Source: Gnetum montanum | Taxonomy: Eukaryota > Streptophyta > Gnetopsida > Gnetales > Gnetaceae | Direction of reading: 5' to 3' | DNA length: 64,000 nt | Assembly: GCA_015680685.1 (NCBI GenBank) | Contig: MNCI01016594.1 | Coordinates: 435,180-499,179, forward strand | Shown here: one piece after another, positions 1 through 11,189 of the stretch | Layout of the letters: every line of letters starts with the position of its first letter | Numbering within the stretch: position 1 is the first letter of the stretch | Made by a program: the position numbers and the translations under genes | Notes under the pieces: generated by a model | Seen by the model: only the letters and a program-made list of their open reading frames with translations | Databases searched by the model: none | Told to the model about the DNA's origin: nothing

Positions 1-230
1 AAATTCTCTCCAAAATATTTGTGAAGGGAAGATAATATCTAGAAATTGAAGAAATTTATATGAGAAGAGGAATCTAAAAAGAAGGATCTCATTCATAAGC
101 TCCCTAGGAACCTTTATTTTCTTCAACAAGAAAGGTAAGTAGAGGTAAGTCTTTAATTCATTATAAATATTTGTTAAGACTATAATCATTGGCAACTATA
201 ACTGAGCCCCATCTTACTAAGAAATTTACT

Positions 231-395
231 TGAAGACATCTCCCATGAGATGTCTTCATGATAGAAGAGACATCCACTTAGAGACGTCTATTTTTCAAAG
301 GAGATGTCTACCTATGTTTTTGTTCAATGTAGTAGAGATGTTCACTTTCCTAGTGAGATGTCTATTTTTTGTTTATAAGCATGGTATACACATCT
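231..395. promoter_or_regulatory. Palindrome cluster (GAGATGTC/GACATCTC) upstream of accessory gene A
   Basis: A perfect 12-bp inverted repeat (231-242 against 247-258, spacer CCAT) opens a cluster of degenerate GAGATGTC or GACATCTC words at about 271, 283, 300, 343 and 355. A TATA-like box follows at 452 and the accessory gene start at 569. The same words recur at about 2909-3060 in the candidate 3' LTR, so this stretch is probably LTR promoter sequence, either part of a 5' LTR or an internal copy. Sequence between the words is not visibly similar at the two sites. Confidence 0.45.
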
Positions 396-451
396 ATATT
401 TCAAAGGAGACATTTATCTTTTTTTTTTTTAAAATCCTTGTTGAGTGTGAT

Positions 452-459
452 TATATAAA
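452..459 (+). promoter_or_regulatory. TATA-like box TATATAAAT
   Basis: TATATAAAT lies between the palindrome cluster and the ATG at 569, about 110 bases upstream of that ATG. Order and spacing suit a plant core promoter. There is no experimental support and AT-rich DNA yields chance matches. Confidence 0.3.
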
Positions 460-568
460 TCCAAACCTTTAATTTTCATTCATTCTTTCACATCTAAGTG
501 TAGATGTCCAAGGGTAGATGACCAAGGCTTCACTAATGATAATAATTTGTGCATTTTTCTCTAAATCC

Positions 569-2223
569 ATGGTCCACAAGAAGGTTGGAACATCAAGGCC
601 ATTTCCAAGGAAGAGCAAGAAGTCAAAGAGAGCTTCCTCCAACACTGCTAGCACCTATAATCCATAATTTAGATCCACTGACATCCAACACTGGTTTAAG
701 GTAACTCGAATTACCTCCATTATCTATGAATGCTCTCTTTGTTTCTAGCAACATTAACAGAAGGAATTGATAAGTTTCTTTCAATTTTTATACTAGGTTA
801 CATTCATTTTAATGAATTTTTGTGGGCTTAAAATTCTTATAAGATAATTCTATAGCAACATTGTGATTACAAACGCTTATGTTGGGGCTTTTACTACCAT
901 GGTTGGAGGTTTTCTAATTGATGTTTCTCCTCAAGTTGTTTATGCAATTCTTGGGATTTCTAGTGCTGATGTGTTTAGGATCACCATTCATTCCATGAAT
1001 GAAATTTTTACAAATGGTGTGATTCCTATCTCCTAAGATGAATTGTGTAATGCTTTGTTTGGGGAGTCACCATCTCTTCGTAGTGGAAGAGTTTATAGGA
1101 GTCAGATGAACCCAGATGCTTCCATCCTTTCATTCATTGTTTTATATAATATCATTATTAAAGAAAGAAGGTATAATTATTTGTTACCTACCAAAGCATT
1201 TATTATTTTCTATTTCCTTCTCACAGGACAATTCTTGGACTTGGATCATACTTTCTGCTAAGACATGTTGAGCCTATTCACCAAGGAAAGAATCTTTGGG
1301 TATCCTCACCTCATTAGTTTGCTAATTTGATAGAGAGGTGTTCTGATTCTTGAATTCCTTTACTTAAAGGCAAGAAGAGCATTGGTGAGTATTTAAAAAA
1401 TAGGAGCTCCACCCATTTTGATGAAGTAGAAACCAACACCAGGTCATAAAAGTCACAAAGAAGGAATTTGCATCACCATCTCGAGCCTCTCCGTAGTTGA
1501 GAAGGTCCAAATCAAGTTGTAGCTGGATGAGATCTTCACTTAATAAGTTGCTCAATGCATTTTCTTGTACCTTTGGGATGATTAGCAAGAACCTCTCTTA
1601 TCTCCATAAGAGAATGGATGTAGTTGGAGTACCTCTTCTTCTTGGTAGGCAATAGTTTGAGGAGATTACCACTCCTCCCATATTAGAGAGTGAGGAGGAC
1701 TATTTAGCCCCACCAAAACATTTAGCATTAGATGGACCTTCCCTATGACTCAGAAAATGAGTCTAATTCAAAGGATCCTAATGCACTAGTGGCATGTGTC
1801 TAGGGGAAGCTTCCTAATCCCATGTAGCGTGGATCTAGTTTCCATCATCAAGATGATGCTCTAAGGACATTTTAGCAATAGGTCATGGAGAACATCTTTG
1901 GGACTTCTTCTCAATGGAGACCTACCAATCCTATCACCTATTAGAGGAAGGATGCTTCATCATATTCTTAGTAAGTTTCATCCTAGTAGGATCCACCAAA
2001 TTCATCTTGATTTCAAGTGAAGCTTCATCCATGGAGAGCCCTAGTTCAGATATCTTCTTTGGATGACAATGATGAGCAACATGTCTCCAGTGCCAATACT
2101 AGTAGTGATGATGATGTGGATGAGACTTATAAACCTTCTCGTGTAGCAGCTACTTTTGATGAGGATTTAGATGATGCAACTAAGGTTAGTGATTGGAATC
2201 CTTTGGTGATCTCTCCTTTTTGA
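569..2223 (+). pseudogene. Accessory gene A: decayed 'putative plant transposon protein'-like ORF
   Basis: Reading from ATG 569 gives a basic N-terminus (MVHKKVGTSRPFPRKSKKSK), then a stop and frame changes. At about 870-1000 lies GGFLIDVSPQVVYAILGI, and at 1124-1258 a helical stretch with LLPTKAFIIFYFLLTGQ. These resemble two landmarks of the plant domain I know as PF20167, roughly DVSPEAINRxLGL and LLPxxH...LLLYxLLTG. The 3' end (2017-2223) encodes an acidic D/S-rich tail that stops about 400 bases before a polypurine tract. AAGGTAACT near 696 could be a splice donor. The order of basic N-terminus and domain matches copies B (51868-54590) and C (60004-62160). No coiled coil is evident here. 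Family membership is by eye from memory of the domain; the molecular function is unknown. Confidence 0.45.
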
Positions 2224-2631
2224 TAATTTCCATAAAGGGGAAGAGTTATTGGATTATAAATTATAGATTTTAAATTGTACATGGTTGTGCATATATCATT
2301 GGCTGCATTTATTACGGACAATTTGAGTGGATAGTTTAAATGTGGATAAATTATGATCATATTATCTTTCTATTTAGATATTATGATTGTATATTTTTGT
2401 TGCAATATTATGGAGATAGGTTTTTTTACTTGAACAGTATTTTGGAGATCTTTTGGTTTTCATCTTATTATGAACTTATTCAATCTCTACATTGTACCTT
2501 GAGCCTTCAAGCCATATCCCAATGATAACCTTGGTTGTCACTAGAAATTATATGTATTATGTATTTTTATCATTTACTATTATTTAAATTGTATATCTAC
2601 TCATCCATTTTCTTAAGTGTTGGACATTACC

Positions 2632-2644
2632 AAAAAGGGGGAGA
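2632..2644 (+). other. Polypurine tract AAAAAGGGGGAGA before a candidate 3' LTR
   Basis: AAAAAGGGGGAGA followed by TTGTTGACC has the classic form of a plant LTR-retrotransposon plus-strand primer (GGGGGAGATTGTTG), best known from Ty1/copia elements. It lies downstream of the end of accessory gene A and sets the likely 3' LTR start at 2646. It differs from the AGTCATGGGGGTA tract of E1 to E6, so this is a different family. Confidence 0.6.
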
Positions 2645-2645
2645 T

Positions 2646-3880
2646 TGTTGACCTTTTGGTATTTCAAAACCTTAAGGAAAATGAAGAACATAGATTGTTT
2701 ATGGTGTGTGATGATCTTGCTGGGCATGAATGAGAACTCAAGAAAATGATATCTACAACGAGATGTTAAAATGAAGACTACATGGGCATGATGAGAGGAT
2801 GGCTGAGCATGGATGAATAAAGGCTACAAGTTAAATGAAGATGCACCAAGGATTGGCAAGAAGGCAAATTGATGGAAGAAAGCCCTAGAAGACAAAGGTT
2901 AAATCTTGAGGAGATGTCTCCTAAAAATAGTAGACATCTCTATTCTAGAGTAGATGTCTCCCTATAGACATCCAACAACAAATGTTCCATTTTCCAAAGA
3001 GACGTCTCTCTTGAATTGTGGCTAATCTTAGGTAGATGTCCCAACTTCGAAAAAGACATTTACACTAGTTATTTGGTAGTTGTTACATGAATTCTGAGGA
3101 TTTTTTAGAAACTTCAAGGTGATAAGAAGACCAAAATTTTTGGAATTGTGCAAATACTATTCACAAAATATCAATCATTGCCTATTCTATGCTATTGTAT
3201 TCTTATTCTTCATTATAACATCATTTTCTTGGTTGTATGGTGTATTGAGATTCAACTACAAGGACTTGTAAATTTAGCTATAGTATTTACTTGTGTTTTT
3301 CTCTCTTTCTTATAGCCTTGTGAGGTTGATGTGCTTTTTGTGAGAGGGCATCAATATTGAGGTTGGTGGGATCTTGAAAGATTGAGTGGTTTTGCAACTT
3401 CAAAATACTCCAGAGTAGAGATTAATTTTGTAAAGGTTGTGAGATCCTTGAAAGCACATTTTGAGCTTGTTGGAACCTTGTGGGATTGAGTGGTTTTGTA
3501 GTGAAGAAACACTTTGGTGTGAAGCTTAGAGCTTATATAGGATGTGGTGCCCTTCAAATCACATTTTTGAGAAATAAAGTTCAAATATGTGTAAGAATTA
3601 TACCCTCCAAGTGTGGACATATCCAAATTAAGGAAAAACATAAAATTTGGTGTGTTTTATGTGGTCAGTGCAATTTTAATTCAAGAATTTATTCAACTCT
3701 CTTCTAAGTTCTCAATCCTCATCTTTGAGGCTCCTTGTTGTTGATTGGATCCATTTGTATGCTATGGAGATTCATCCTTATGAGAAGAAGATATATTAGT
3801 AATTGATAAAAATTATGTTCCTTTAGTGTTTTAATCTTTTAAGAGTTAATCATTGAATGGTTTTTACAACATCCTTGTGT
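2646..3880 (+). mobile_element. Candidate 3' LTR of a copia-like element (right end uncertain)
   Basis: The start TGTTGACC is set by the adjacent polypurine tract. The stretch holds no coding potential, carries GAGATGTC/GACATCTC words at 2909-3060, and has an imperfect internal duplication around GATTGAGTGGTTTTG (about 3378 and 3484). The right boundary is a guess near 3880 (a CA after TTTTTACAA). No matching 5' LTR is present in full, so length and identity cannot be checked here. Confidence 0.4.
2909..3060. repeat. Second cluster of GAGATGTC/GACATCTC words
   Basis: At least seven degenerate copies of AGATGTCT or its complement AGACATCT, some as GAGACGTCTC, lie within about 150 bases. The cluster repeats the vocabulary of 231-395. 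Alternating orientation makes short hairpins or paired protein sites possible. Confidence 0.5.
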
Positions 3881-4981
3881 AACTTCACAATTTCATCCTA
3901 TTTAGCTAGCTAAACTAAATCCCAACCATATGAATCATAAGTGTTTAGTAGTGATCAAGTTGAATTCCATGAACTTAGTTCCTAAATTTGTCCATAATCC
4001 TAAACTATGATTTGAGAAGTTTCATGATCGTTATCTTCCTAACTCACACTTGTGTGAGCTATGGGTATGGTTAAATATGAGTTGTGGCATATGATATTTG
4101 TTTTTATTTGTATTTTTATATTTTTTATTTGAAGTTCTATATGGGAAAATGAATATTTAATGATTAATTATTTTAACTACCTAACTATTCTACAAGTTAA
4201 CTATCCTAACATAAGTAGTCATTCTTGCCTGCCACACACATCCCAAAGTCATATAAATGCTGCTAGGTTACCAAGTGTTAATCACTACACATACCAAATG
4301 ACCACTACTAGGAGTACCAAGCACAATACCTTATGCACAAAGTGGTTGTACTTATGTGTTCATGGTTAATTACATTAAGTATTTATCACTTAAAATATAA
4401 AATGCATGGAAAATAAAGTGCTGGTAAGGAAAATTAAGCTAATCCAAATTCTACAATGAATGCTAGAATTATTGACTTTGTTTCTGTTCACACCAATGCA
4501 TTCAGGTACATTGTGTTCAAATAAAGTTCTGTACAATCTCTTTCACTCATACTATGGACACTCATAGTAAAATATTCTAACTCTAGAAAAGATAAACTAT
4601 AAGGGCTTCACTATGCTACTAATAAAAGGTTCCATAAATGTAGCTAATAATGCATTTATATGGGCTACACCTACATCAACATTTTTGCATGTCATCATGC
4701 ATCGATGAGGATGCGTTGGTGAGGCTGCATTAACACATGGTTGTTGACGCAACCTATTTATGACACTTCATCAATAAGCTAGCTTGGTTATACCATGCTC
4801 GATGTCATAGTTCTAGGTTGAAATGGTGGACTTGCTATGTTGGGCTAGAGCTTTCTTTAAGTTTTCACCACAAACTAGAACTACATTATGATTAACTTTT
4901 ATGGACAACAAAATATAACTAAAAGATTAAGAATCATTAATGAGGTGTTAAAGTAGTTTTCTTTGGTTAACCCTATGATCA
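3881..4981. other. Stretch without recognisable gene
   Basis: AT-rich sequence with short broken ORFs only. I see no retroelement protein motif, no RNA gene and no tandem repeat that stands out. Confidence 0.5.
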
Positions 4982-5590
4982 TTGTCACAACTATAAATTT
5001 GCATAAATTTAATTATTTAATTTAATGCATATGATTAATTCTTTAATTCTCTCAGATGCATTTCAATAGATTAGCTTATTGTTACTACTATTATTACTAT
5101 TGTTGTTGTTACTAGTTTGCTAAATAAGTGAATGCAATATACTTGAAAGAGTATTTGTTAAATTTTTGTATCCTTCATTTTAGTACTATTAGATCTTAAT
5201 CATAGATCTTCTAAATATTTTATAATTAAATGTTGAAATCTAATTACCTTAGGAACTTTTTCTTTATGTTAGTTATTATGCATTCACAAGTATTTGGTTA
5301 TGCATATTTTATTCTTTATGCACATTTAGTTATGTGTATTTAATCTTTATTATATACATAAAATTATGCATATTTAAACTTTATCATGCACATTTAATTA
5401 TGCATATTTTATGTTTATTATGCATATGTGATTATATAATACTTTGTTCATGGAGTAATTTGAACCCTTACCCTACCGAGGACATATTCTTTATTATTTT
5501 TTCATTAAAATAGGATTTGGAATTTAATTATAATTATAATTTAATAATCCATAAATTAGTTTTGTTAAGGAAGAATCTTAGGATAATGTT
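4982..5590 (+). repeat. Dispersed repeat X, copy 1, left part
   Basis: The stretch from TGTCACAAC onward matches 30664-30940: the same order of TTTAATTTAATGCAT, TTAGATGCATTTCAATAGAT and AAGTGAATG...ATTTTGTTAAA. It also matches about 33300-33368 just before the E1 insertion point. Repeat X continues at 15063 on the other side of E1. A TGTCACAAC start would suit an LTR or a large non-coding LTR derivative, but no coding sequence was found and the class is unknown. Confidence 0.6.
5277..5440. repeat. AT-rich minisatellite with TATGCATATTT units
   Basis: About six degenerate units of roughly 25-30 bases centred on TATGCATATTTTA or TATGCACATTTA lie in a row inside repeat X. The corresponding part of the second copy of X is lost to a LINE insertion, so copy-number change cannot be judged. 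Confidence 0.45.
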
Positions 5591-6182
5591 TGATGAGCTG
5601 CGATATTGCATCCACCACGCGATATCGCATCCTGTCTCATCTTCTATAAATATGAGGCAGCTTCCCTTGTTCAGAGAAGTTAGACTTAGACCCTTAGCTA
5701 AACTCTTGTAGTTTTACCATTCCAGAGTTAGAATAATTCCTATGTGCCTGCAGTAGGAGTCATAGAGTGAACGGATCTTTATTCGAGCAAATTGTACCTA
5801 AGCACACATTTGTGTACAGCAATAAGGATGAACTTTATGATAAACCTTGCAGCATACAGATTAAGATAAATAGTAATTAATTATTGTTGAATGTTAAATG
5901 ATTTATTACTTAATTAATCTCTCTCTCAACCCTTGACTCTCCTAGTTAAGTACACTCAGTACGACTGCTTCGAGCATGTGTGTAGCGCTTGGTAACCTAG
6001 TAACAATTAGCGTTTGTTAATCCTAGTAGTGTTGCACTGGTTAAGGATGTGTGCGGTAAGTGGGAATGGATAGTGGTGTTCCATTAAGGTGTGTAAGTGC
6101 TTGGTCCTTGGAGTTTGACCGGATCGCACGTGAAATGCTCGTATTTGTATGGTTGAGTGTAGAGGTACCTCGCCACTCATCA
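5591..6182 (+). repeat. E1 5' LTR (592 bp, internally deleted)
   Basis: The upstream half holds two GATAT(C/T)GC words and a TATA box at 5645-5652. The downstream half holds the GGTAACCTAGTA repeats (5988-6043) seen in all related LTRs. It lacks about 190 bp present in the 3' LTR (about 14763-14951) and in E2. The break falls between two short GTGTT repeats, the usual mark of deletion by illegitimate recombination. Confidence 0.85.
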
Positions 6183-6183
6183 T

Positions 6184-6201
6184 TGGCGCCATTGCTGGGG
6201 A
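6184..6201 (+). other. E1 primer binding site, tRNA-Asp-like
   Basis: TGGCGCCATTGCTGGGGA begins two bases after the LTR. It differs at two positions from the complement of the plant tRNA-Asp 3' end as I remember it (TGGCGCCGTTGCCGGGGA). Use of tRNA-Asp is typical of Athila-lineage elements. E2 (20243), E3 (36349), E4 (43406) and E5 (minus, from 58630) carry further decayed versions at the same spot. Confidence 0.75.
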
Positions 6202-6327
6202 CTTAGTTGTTTGTGCGTTACGTATAACATAGGAAATCATTCATATCATTCGGACGCTAGAATGAACCCTTAGGATTAATCAAGAAAAGATAAGACAACG
6301 GTAAATCGCACACCGAACAAGACAAAA

Positions 6328-8700
6328 ATGTCTTCTTCTTTGCACAAGAGCACTTCACTACCTAGGACTAACACAAGAGAAAGTTGATGACATAATACAC
6401 ATAACCCAAATCTACTAGTTCCTCAACAATTTCATGTGGTATATACTCATCATGATGAGTATGTACCCAACTTTACCTTTATTCTCCATCAAGATGAACA
6501 ACTACATTGGAGAGACTTGGAAGGTAACATTGTGTTTCCTCCAGACCGATTAGTCCCCAACATACTCCTTCATGCTCTCTCATGAATAGGCATGTCATTT
6601 TTGTACGTAGAATATGTTTTATGCGATCATGACATAAGGGACTACCATCTCATAGAAGTGCAATGTCAAAAGGACTTGCAATAGGAGAGATATCATACAT
6701 CCTTGAAGGGTAAATGGCCCCATAATGCTCTGCATGTCTTGAGTGAAATTGAGGGTGGTGAACCTGCTTCAATAGGTTCCTCACCAAACGATGTTCCTCC
6801 TCCTAACCATGGTCAGGAGGTGGTGTATTAGAACCTACACTCCACGATTCACAACCTTGGTTTTGATACCCATGAACATGATGTGTTCAAAGAAGGAACA
6901 CAACCACACGATAAGGGCAGATGTTCTGATCGTGATCACAATCATGCTTGAGACCACCGAAGAGAAGGTAGAAAATACCATCATGATGATGGTTCTCCTT
7001 CTTCTTCACCTTGATCATCACATTCACCCTCTCCTTCAGTATCCAGCCACAGTCATAAGAAAACCAATCGTGAGGATAAAGTTAAATAGAGTGAAAAACA
7101 TCGACGAGACAGTCAAGAATGAGGATGAGGGCACTCTAAGATATCAAGGCATGGAAGAAGGGAGAGTAGGGAATCACATAGACACCATAGACGCTATGAA
7201 CAAGATGACCACAAAGAACCCCTACTCATAACTAGAAGCATGCTAGACATAACGGAGGCCATAAGAGTTCCCAAAAGGCACCAAAAAGATAGTAGGATCA
7301 AGAGGTTAGACATGAATAACATCCCATGGTTTGAAGGGGGATACAACGTTGATCCTCAAAACCATTTACAAGCATTCCATGATGCATGTGCATTGCAGAA
7401 CATAGAAAACAAATGGAAAAAACTAAAGTTATTCCCAAGGATACTAGTGAAAGAAGTTAAAAGCTGGTACTAGTCCTTAGAATCAGAATCCATTAGGAGG
7501 TGGAGTACAATGTTAGAACTATTTAATGATAAGTACCAAATGTACTCCCAAGTGTCTAACCTGTGAAAGCAAATCCAAGGATGGAAGAAAGGAAATCATG
7601 AACCTTTGGATGCTACCAGGAGCTGCTATTACACACTGTTACATCATTTCCTTGGCCATGGTTATTCATAGCGGGATCAACTACGGCATCTCATAGATGG
7701 ACTTAGGCATGAAACAAGAAGGACCCTTGGGACGTATGCCCAAGGAAGGTTATTGGAGCTTAGGTCTCATCAAATCCATAGATTGTTAGAGAAAGTAGCC
7801 AAAGAAGAAGGTGAGCTATGAAAGAGAGAAAGTGCGGAAGAGTACAACTGAGATCATTCCCTTCGAAAAATGGGAGTAAGATTCTATGAGGAGGAAGAAG
7901 AGTTACTACTCGAAGAGATGGTGAATAGGAAAAGTTTGCCACTCCAAAAGTTAAGAACCAAAGTATCAGCAAAGGTAGATCAAATGTGGGACTCCTTGGA
8001 TAGTAGGTTTGAAACTGTTCTTAAAATTATAGAGGAGTCTAGAGAGTGAGGTAGTGAGCATGACAAAAAGAAAAAGAGAGAAGTAGACAATGCACATAAC
8101 AAGGGTAAGGATAAAATGGCCATCACAGAAGAGGTTATGGATTCAGACATGGACAATGATGGTGGATGTGAAATATGCCAGTACAACCATCCTAAGGGAT
8201 GTTGCCCAGTAATCTTACATCTACAAGAGTCTAGGATGTATGCACTCAACCCACGATTTAATAAATGGCAAACACTCTGATAGTTACCTTATCCCCAAGG
8301 TAACCCAAGGTAGTTCCACCAACCTTCAACATATTATCCAAGTGGAACTCCACCACAACCCATTGAGCAACACCAATAGTGGAAATACCCATAGTCATGG
8401 GGGATGCCACCACCAAGGCAACAATACCCCTACCAGCAACGAAACCCATATGGCTACTACGTGTAACATCCAATCTCTCCACGTGACTCTGTTGGTCATG
8501 TTACACCACAACATCACTACCAAGCTTGGGAGTATTTTAGAACTCCTTCTCCTAGGGGAGATAACCCACAAACATACCATCCTTTGAATCCATCCGCAAC
8601 TCTCACACTGATAGCTCCATTACCACCCACTCCAGCAATGCAAGGGGAACTCCCTACTCAACCAGAACAACGCAATGTTACAAGGGCTATGAATCCTCAA
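6328..8700 (+). pseudogene. gag: E1 gag
   Basis: The start ATG 6328 (MSSSLHKS) is supported by the matching MSSS or MSPSS starts of E2, E3 and E4. A stop ends the frame after about 19 codons and many more follow. The N-terminal part is His/Ser/Arg-rich. The capsid core begins near 7240 (LDMNNIPWFEGGYN, then HLQAFHDACAL and KKLKLFPRILVKEVKSWY). The nucleocapsid knuckle CX2CX3HX4C lies at 8167-8205. The product would form the virus-like particle of the element. Several reading frames are needed to cover it, so no functional Gag is expected. Confidence 0.75.
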
Positions 8701-9369
8701 CCCGAAGTTGATTCTGAAAACCTGATGAAGAAAAGACATTTCTTCAAAACTAACAGTCCAACGAAGCCCTCACAACCACAAGAAGTTGAACCTCTAAATA
8801 CATCCCTATTAAATAAGGCTTCAAGGTTCCCTTCAAACCAAACACCAAGTTTAATGCATACGGTTATGTCAACACATGCCGTTACTGACTGGATTAAGAT
8901 GGGCCACCTTCCCAGGAAATTATCTAATCCTGGAAGCCCCCTAATCTATCTTCATGTCGCTAGGAATGAACCATGTAAAGCTCTTCTGGACTCAGGTTTT
9001 AGAGTTAACCTAATATCACAAGAGATGTACAAAGCTTGGAACCTGCCTCCATTAAGAAAGAGCAATATTTTCCTAGAGTTTGCCGACCAGTCCATCACTG
9101 TTCCCTTGGGACTGGTGGAGGACATCATTACCACTATGTGTGGGTGGTTGTATCCAACTGATTCCCTAGTGATACAAATGAACAACGGTAAAGGGGACTT
9201 CCCAATAATAATGGGAAGAGCATGGCTAAGTACTATATATGCACGCCTAGGAATCCACGATTTTTTTCTGGAAATATCCAAGAAGAACACCTTTGGAAAG
9301 ATTAAGAAGAAGAAAGTTCCATGCATCACATACAATGACACATGGTGCAATTGCGTGCAGAGATCATGA
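8701..9369 (+). pseudogene. pol: E1 aspartic protease region
   Basis: One open stretch (8584-9369) covers the end of gag (KKRHFFKTNSPTK) and the retropepsin. The active-site motif ALLDSG lies at about 8980-8997, followed by VNLISQEMYK and later PIIMGRAWL, the equivalent of the usual P-I-I-L-G-R motif. Both key motifs are intact in this copy. A TGA at 9367 and decayed sequence separate it from the RT. Confidence 0.75.
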
Positions 9370-9618
9370 GCTATGCAAAGTTTAGCATTGCTTGCATGCA
9401 ATCGATGTGTGCAAGACATTAATTACAAAAGTGCTTGTATGCAGTAGTCACATGACAAGAAGACACCTAGTGGCTGATGGCTGATCAAGAGAGCAACTCA
9501 CTAACGTGCATGGAACTAATTGAGGGAATAACTAGTGCTTACATTGAAAGCATAGATACAAGAGCAAGTCCGTTGCTAACTTCCAAGCCTTAATCTTGAA
9601 AACATCAACTAGGGGAAG

Positions 9619-10980
9619 TTGGAAATTCTTGAAAAATTTAAACAAGAGCCCCTAGATTTGAAACCATTGCCCATTGGTCTGGAATATATGACCCTCAAAA
9701 ATGGAAAATCGATGATCATCAATGCAAGACTTGTTCCCAAACAAAAAGTAAGACTGTTGAAAGTGATAAACAAGTGGTCAAAAGTCTTTTCCTGGTCATA
9801 CCTCGAATTAACTAGAATAGATCCTAGGATATGCTAGCATAGGATTTACACTGACACCTCCATGAAACCTCGAGAACAACTACAAAGGCGATTGAACCCA
9901 AAATTGAAGCAAATAGTAAAATAAGAAATAGAACAGCTTCTTAAGGATGGGTTCATATATCCCATTGCTGATAGCAAATGGGTTAGCCCTCTAGTGATCG
10001 TGCCTAAAAATGGAGGCAAATGAAGGGTGTGTATAGATTTTAGGCTACTGAATATGGCAACATTTAAGAATCACTTTTCATTGCCATTCATTGACCAAGT
10101 CTTAGACACCATAGCAAGGCATCGCTATTTTAGTTTTTTAGATGGCTATAGTGGATACAACCAAATATGGATAGCCCCAAAAGATCATGCCAAGACAACG
10201 TTCACCAGTCCTTGGGGAACGTTTGCATATAAACAAATTCCATTTAGCTTATACAATGCCCCTGCCACATTTCAACACCTAGTTCTAAGAATATTCCAAT
10301 AGCAGATAGGAAACAAAGTGGAAGTCTTTATGGACAACTTCTCCACTTATGGAACAAGTTTTGACCAAGCCTTGGATTGATTAGAGAAAGTGCTGAAAAG
10401 ATGCATAGATACCAACTTAAGGCTCAACTGGTAGAAAAGCCATTTAATGGTCCAAGAAGGCGTAGACTTGGACATAAGGTTTCACATTCAGGAATAGAGG
10501 TAGACCTAGATAAAGTTAGGATCATATAAGGAATCACCCATCAATTGGAAACTATCAAAGACATTCGGTCATTCCTTGGACACATTGGCTATTATAGGAG
10601 ATTCATTGAAAACTTCTCCAAGATTGCCAAATTGTTGGTAGAGCTAACAAAGAAGGATACACCATTTGAATGGACTAGAGAATGTGAATGAGCATTCCAA
10701 ACTCTGAAGAAAAATCTTGTAGAAACTCCCATTCTACAAACTCCTAACTAGTCTAGATTGTTCCATATAATGACTGACACATCCAATTATGCCTTAGGAG
10801 CTGTACTTACATAGTTAGATGATCAAAAACATCCTTACTACATCCAATGTGCAAGTAGGAGTATCTCCGGTGCACAACTTAACTACACAACTATAGAAAA
10901 AGAATTAATGGTTGTAGTGTTTTCACTAGATAAGTTTAGGCACTATGTGTTAGGTTACAAAGTGTCGATGTAGTGAATAA
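9619..10980 (+). pseudogene. pol: E1 reverse transcriptase and truncated RNase H
   Basis: RT motifs in order: VCIDFRLLNMATFK (about 10027), FSFLDGYSGYNQI (about 10131), TFTSPWGTFAYKQIPFSLYNAPATF and FMDN at 10327-10338. The last should read FMDD, so the second catalytic aspartate is Asn. FLGHIGYYRRFI follows near 10570. RNase H starts with TDTSNYALGAVL (about 10770) and EKELMVVVFSLDKFRHYVLG. It then ends abruptly near 10966, where about 225 bp present in E2 (about 25061-25286) are missing. Stops include TAG where E2 has CAG, and TGA for Trp in GGKWRVC. Confidence 0.85.
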
Positions 10981-11189
10981 CCAACCCATGGAGACAAATT
11001 GGTATAGTAGCATTCTCACCTATCTCCTTACCCAACAAACACCACAGGAGCTGGACTTTAGGAAGAAACAATAGTTTCTTCACAAAGCCAAGTACTTCAT
11101 GGAGATCAATGGAAAAATTTACAAAGTATGTCCTGATGGCTTGGTTTGATGGTGCGTGCTCGAGGCGAACCAACTAAGAGTTCTATAAG

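Noticed and set aside
6791-7231. 146-codon ORF
   Set aside because: It lies in a different frame over the His/Ser-rich part of E1 gag. The gag frame aligns with E2 and E3; this one does not.
8952-9419. 155-codon minus-strand ORF
   Set aside because: Opposite strand of the E1 protease region, which has clear ALLDSG and IIMGRAWL motifs on the plus strand.
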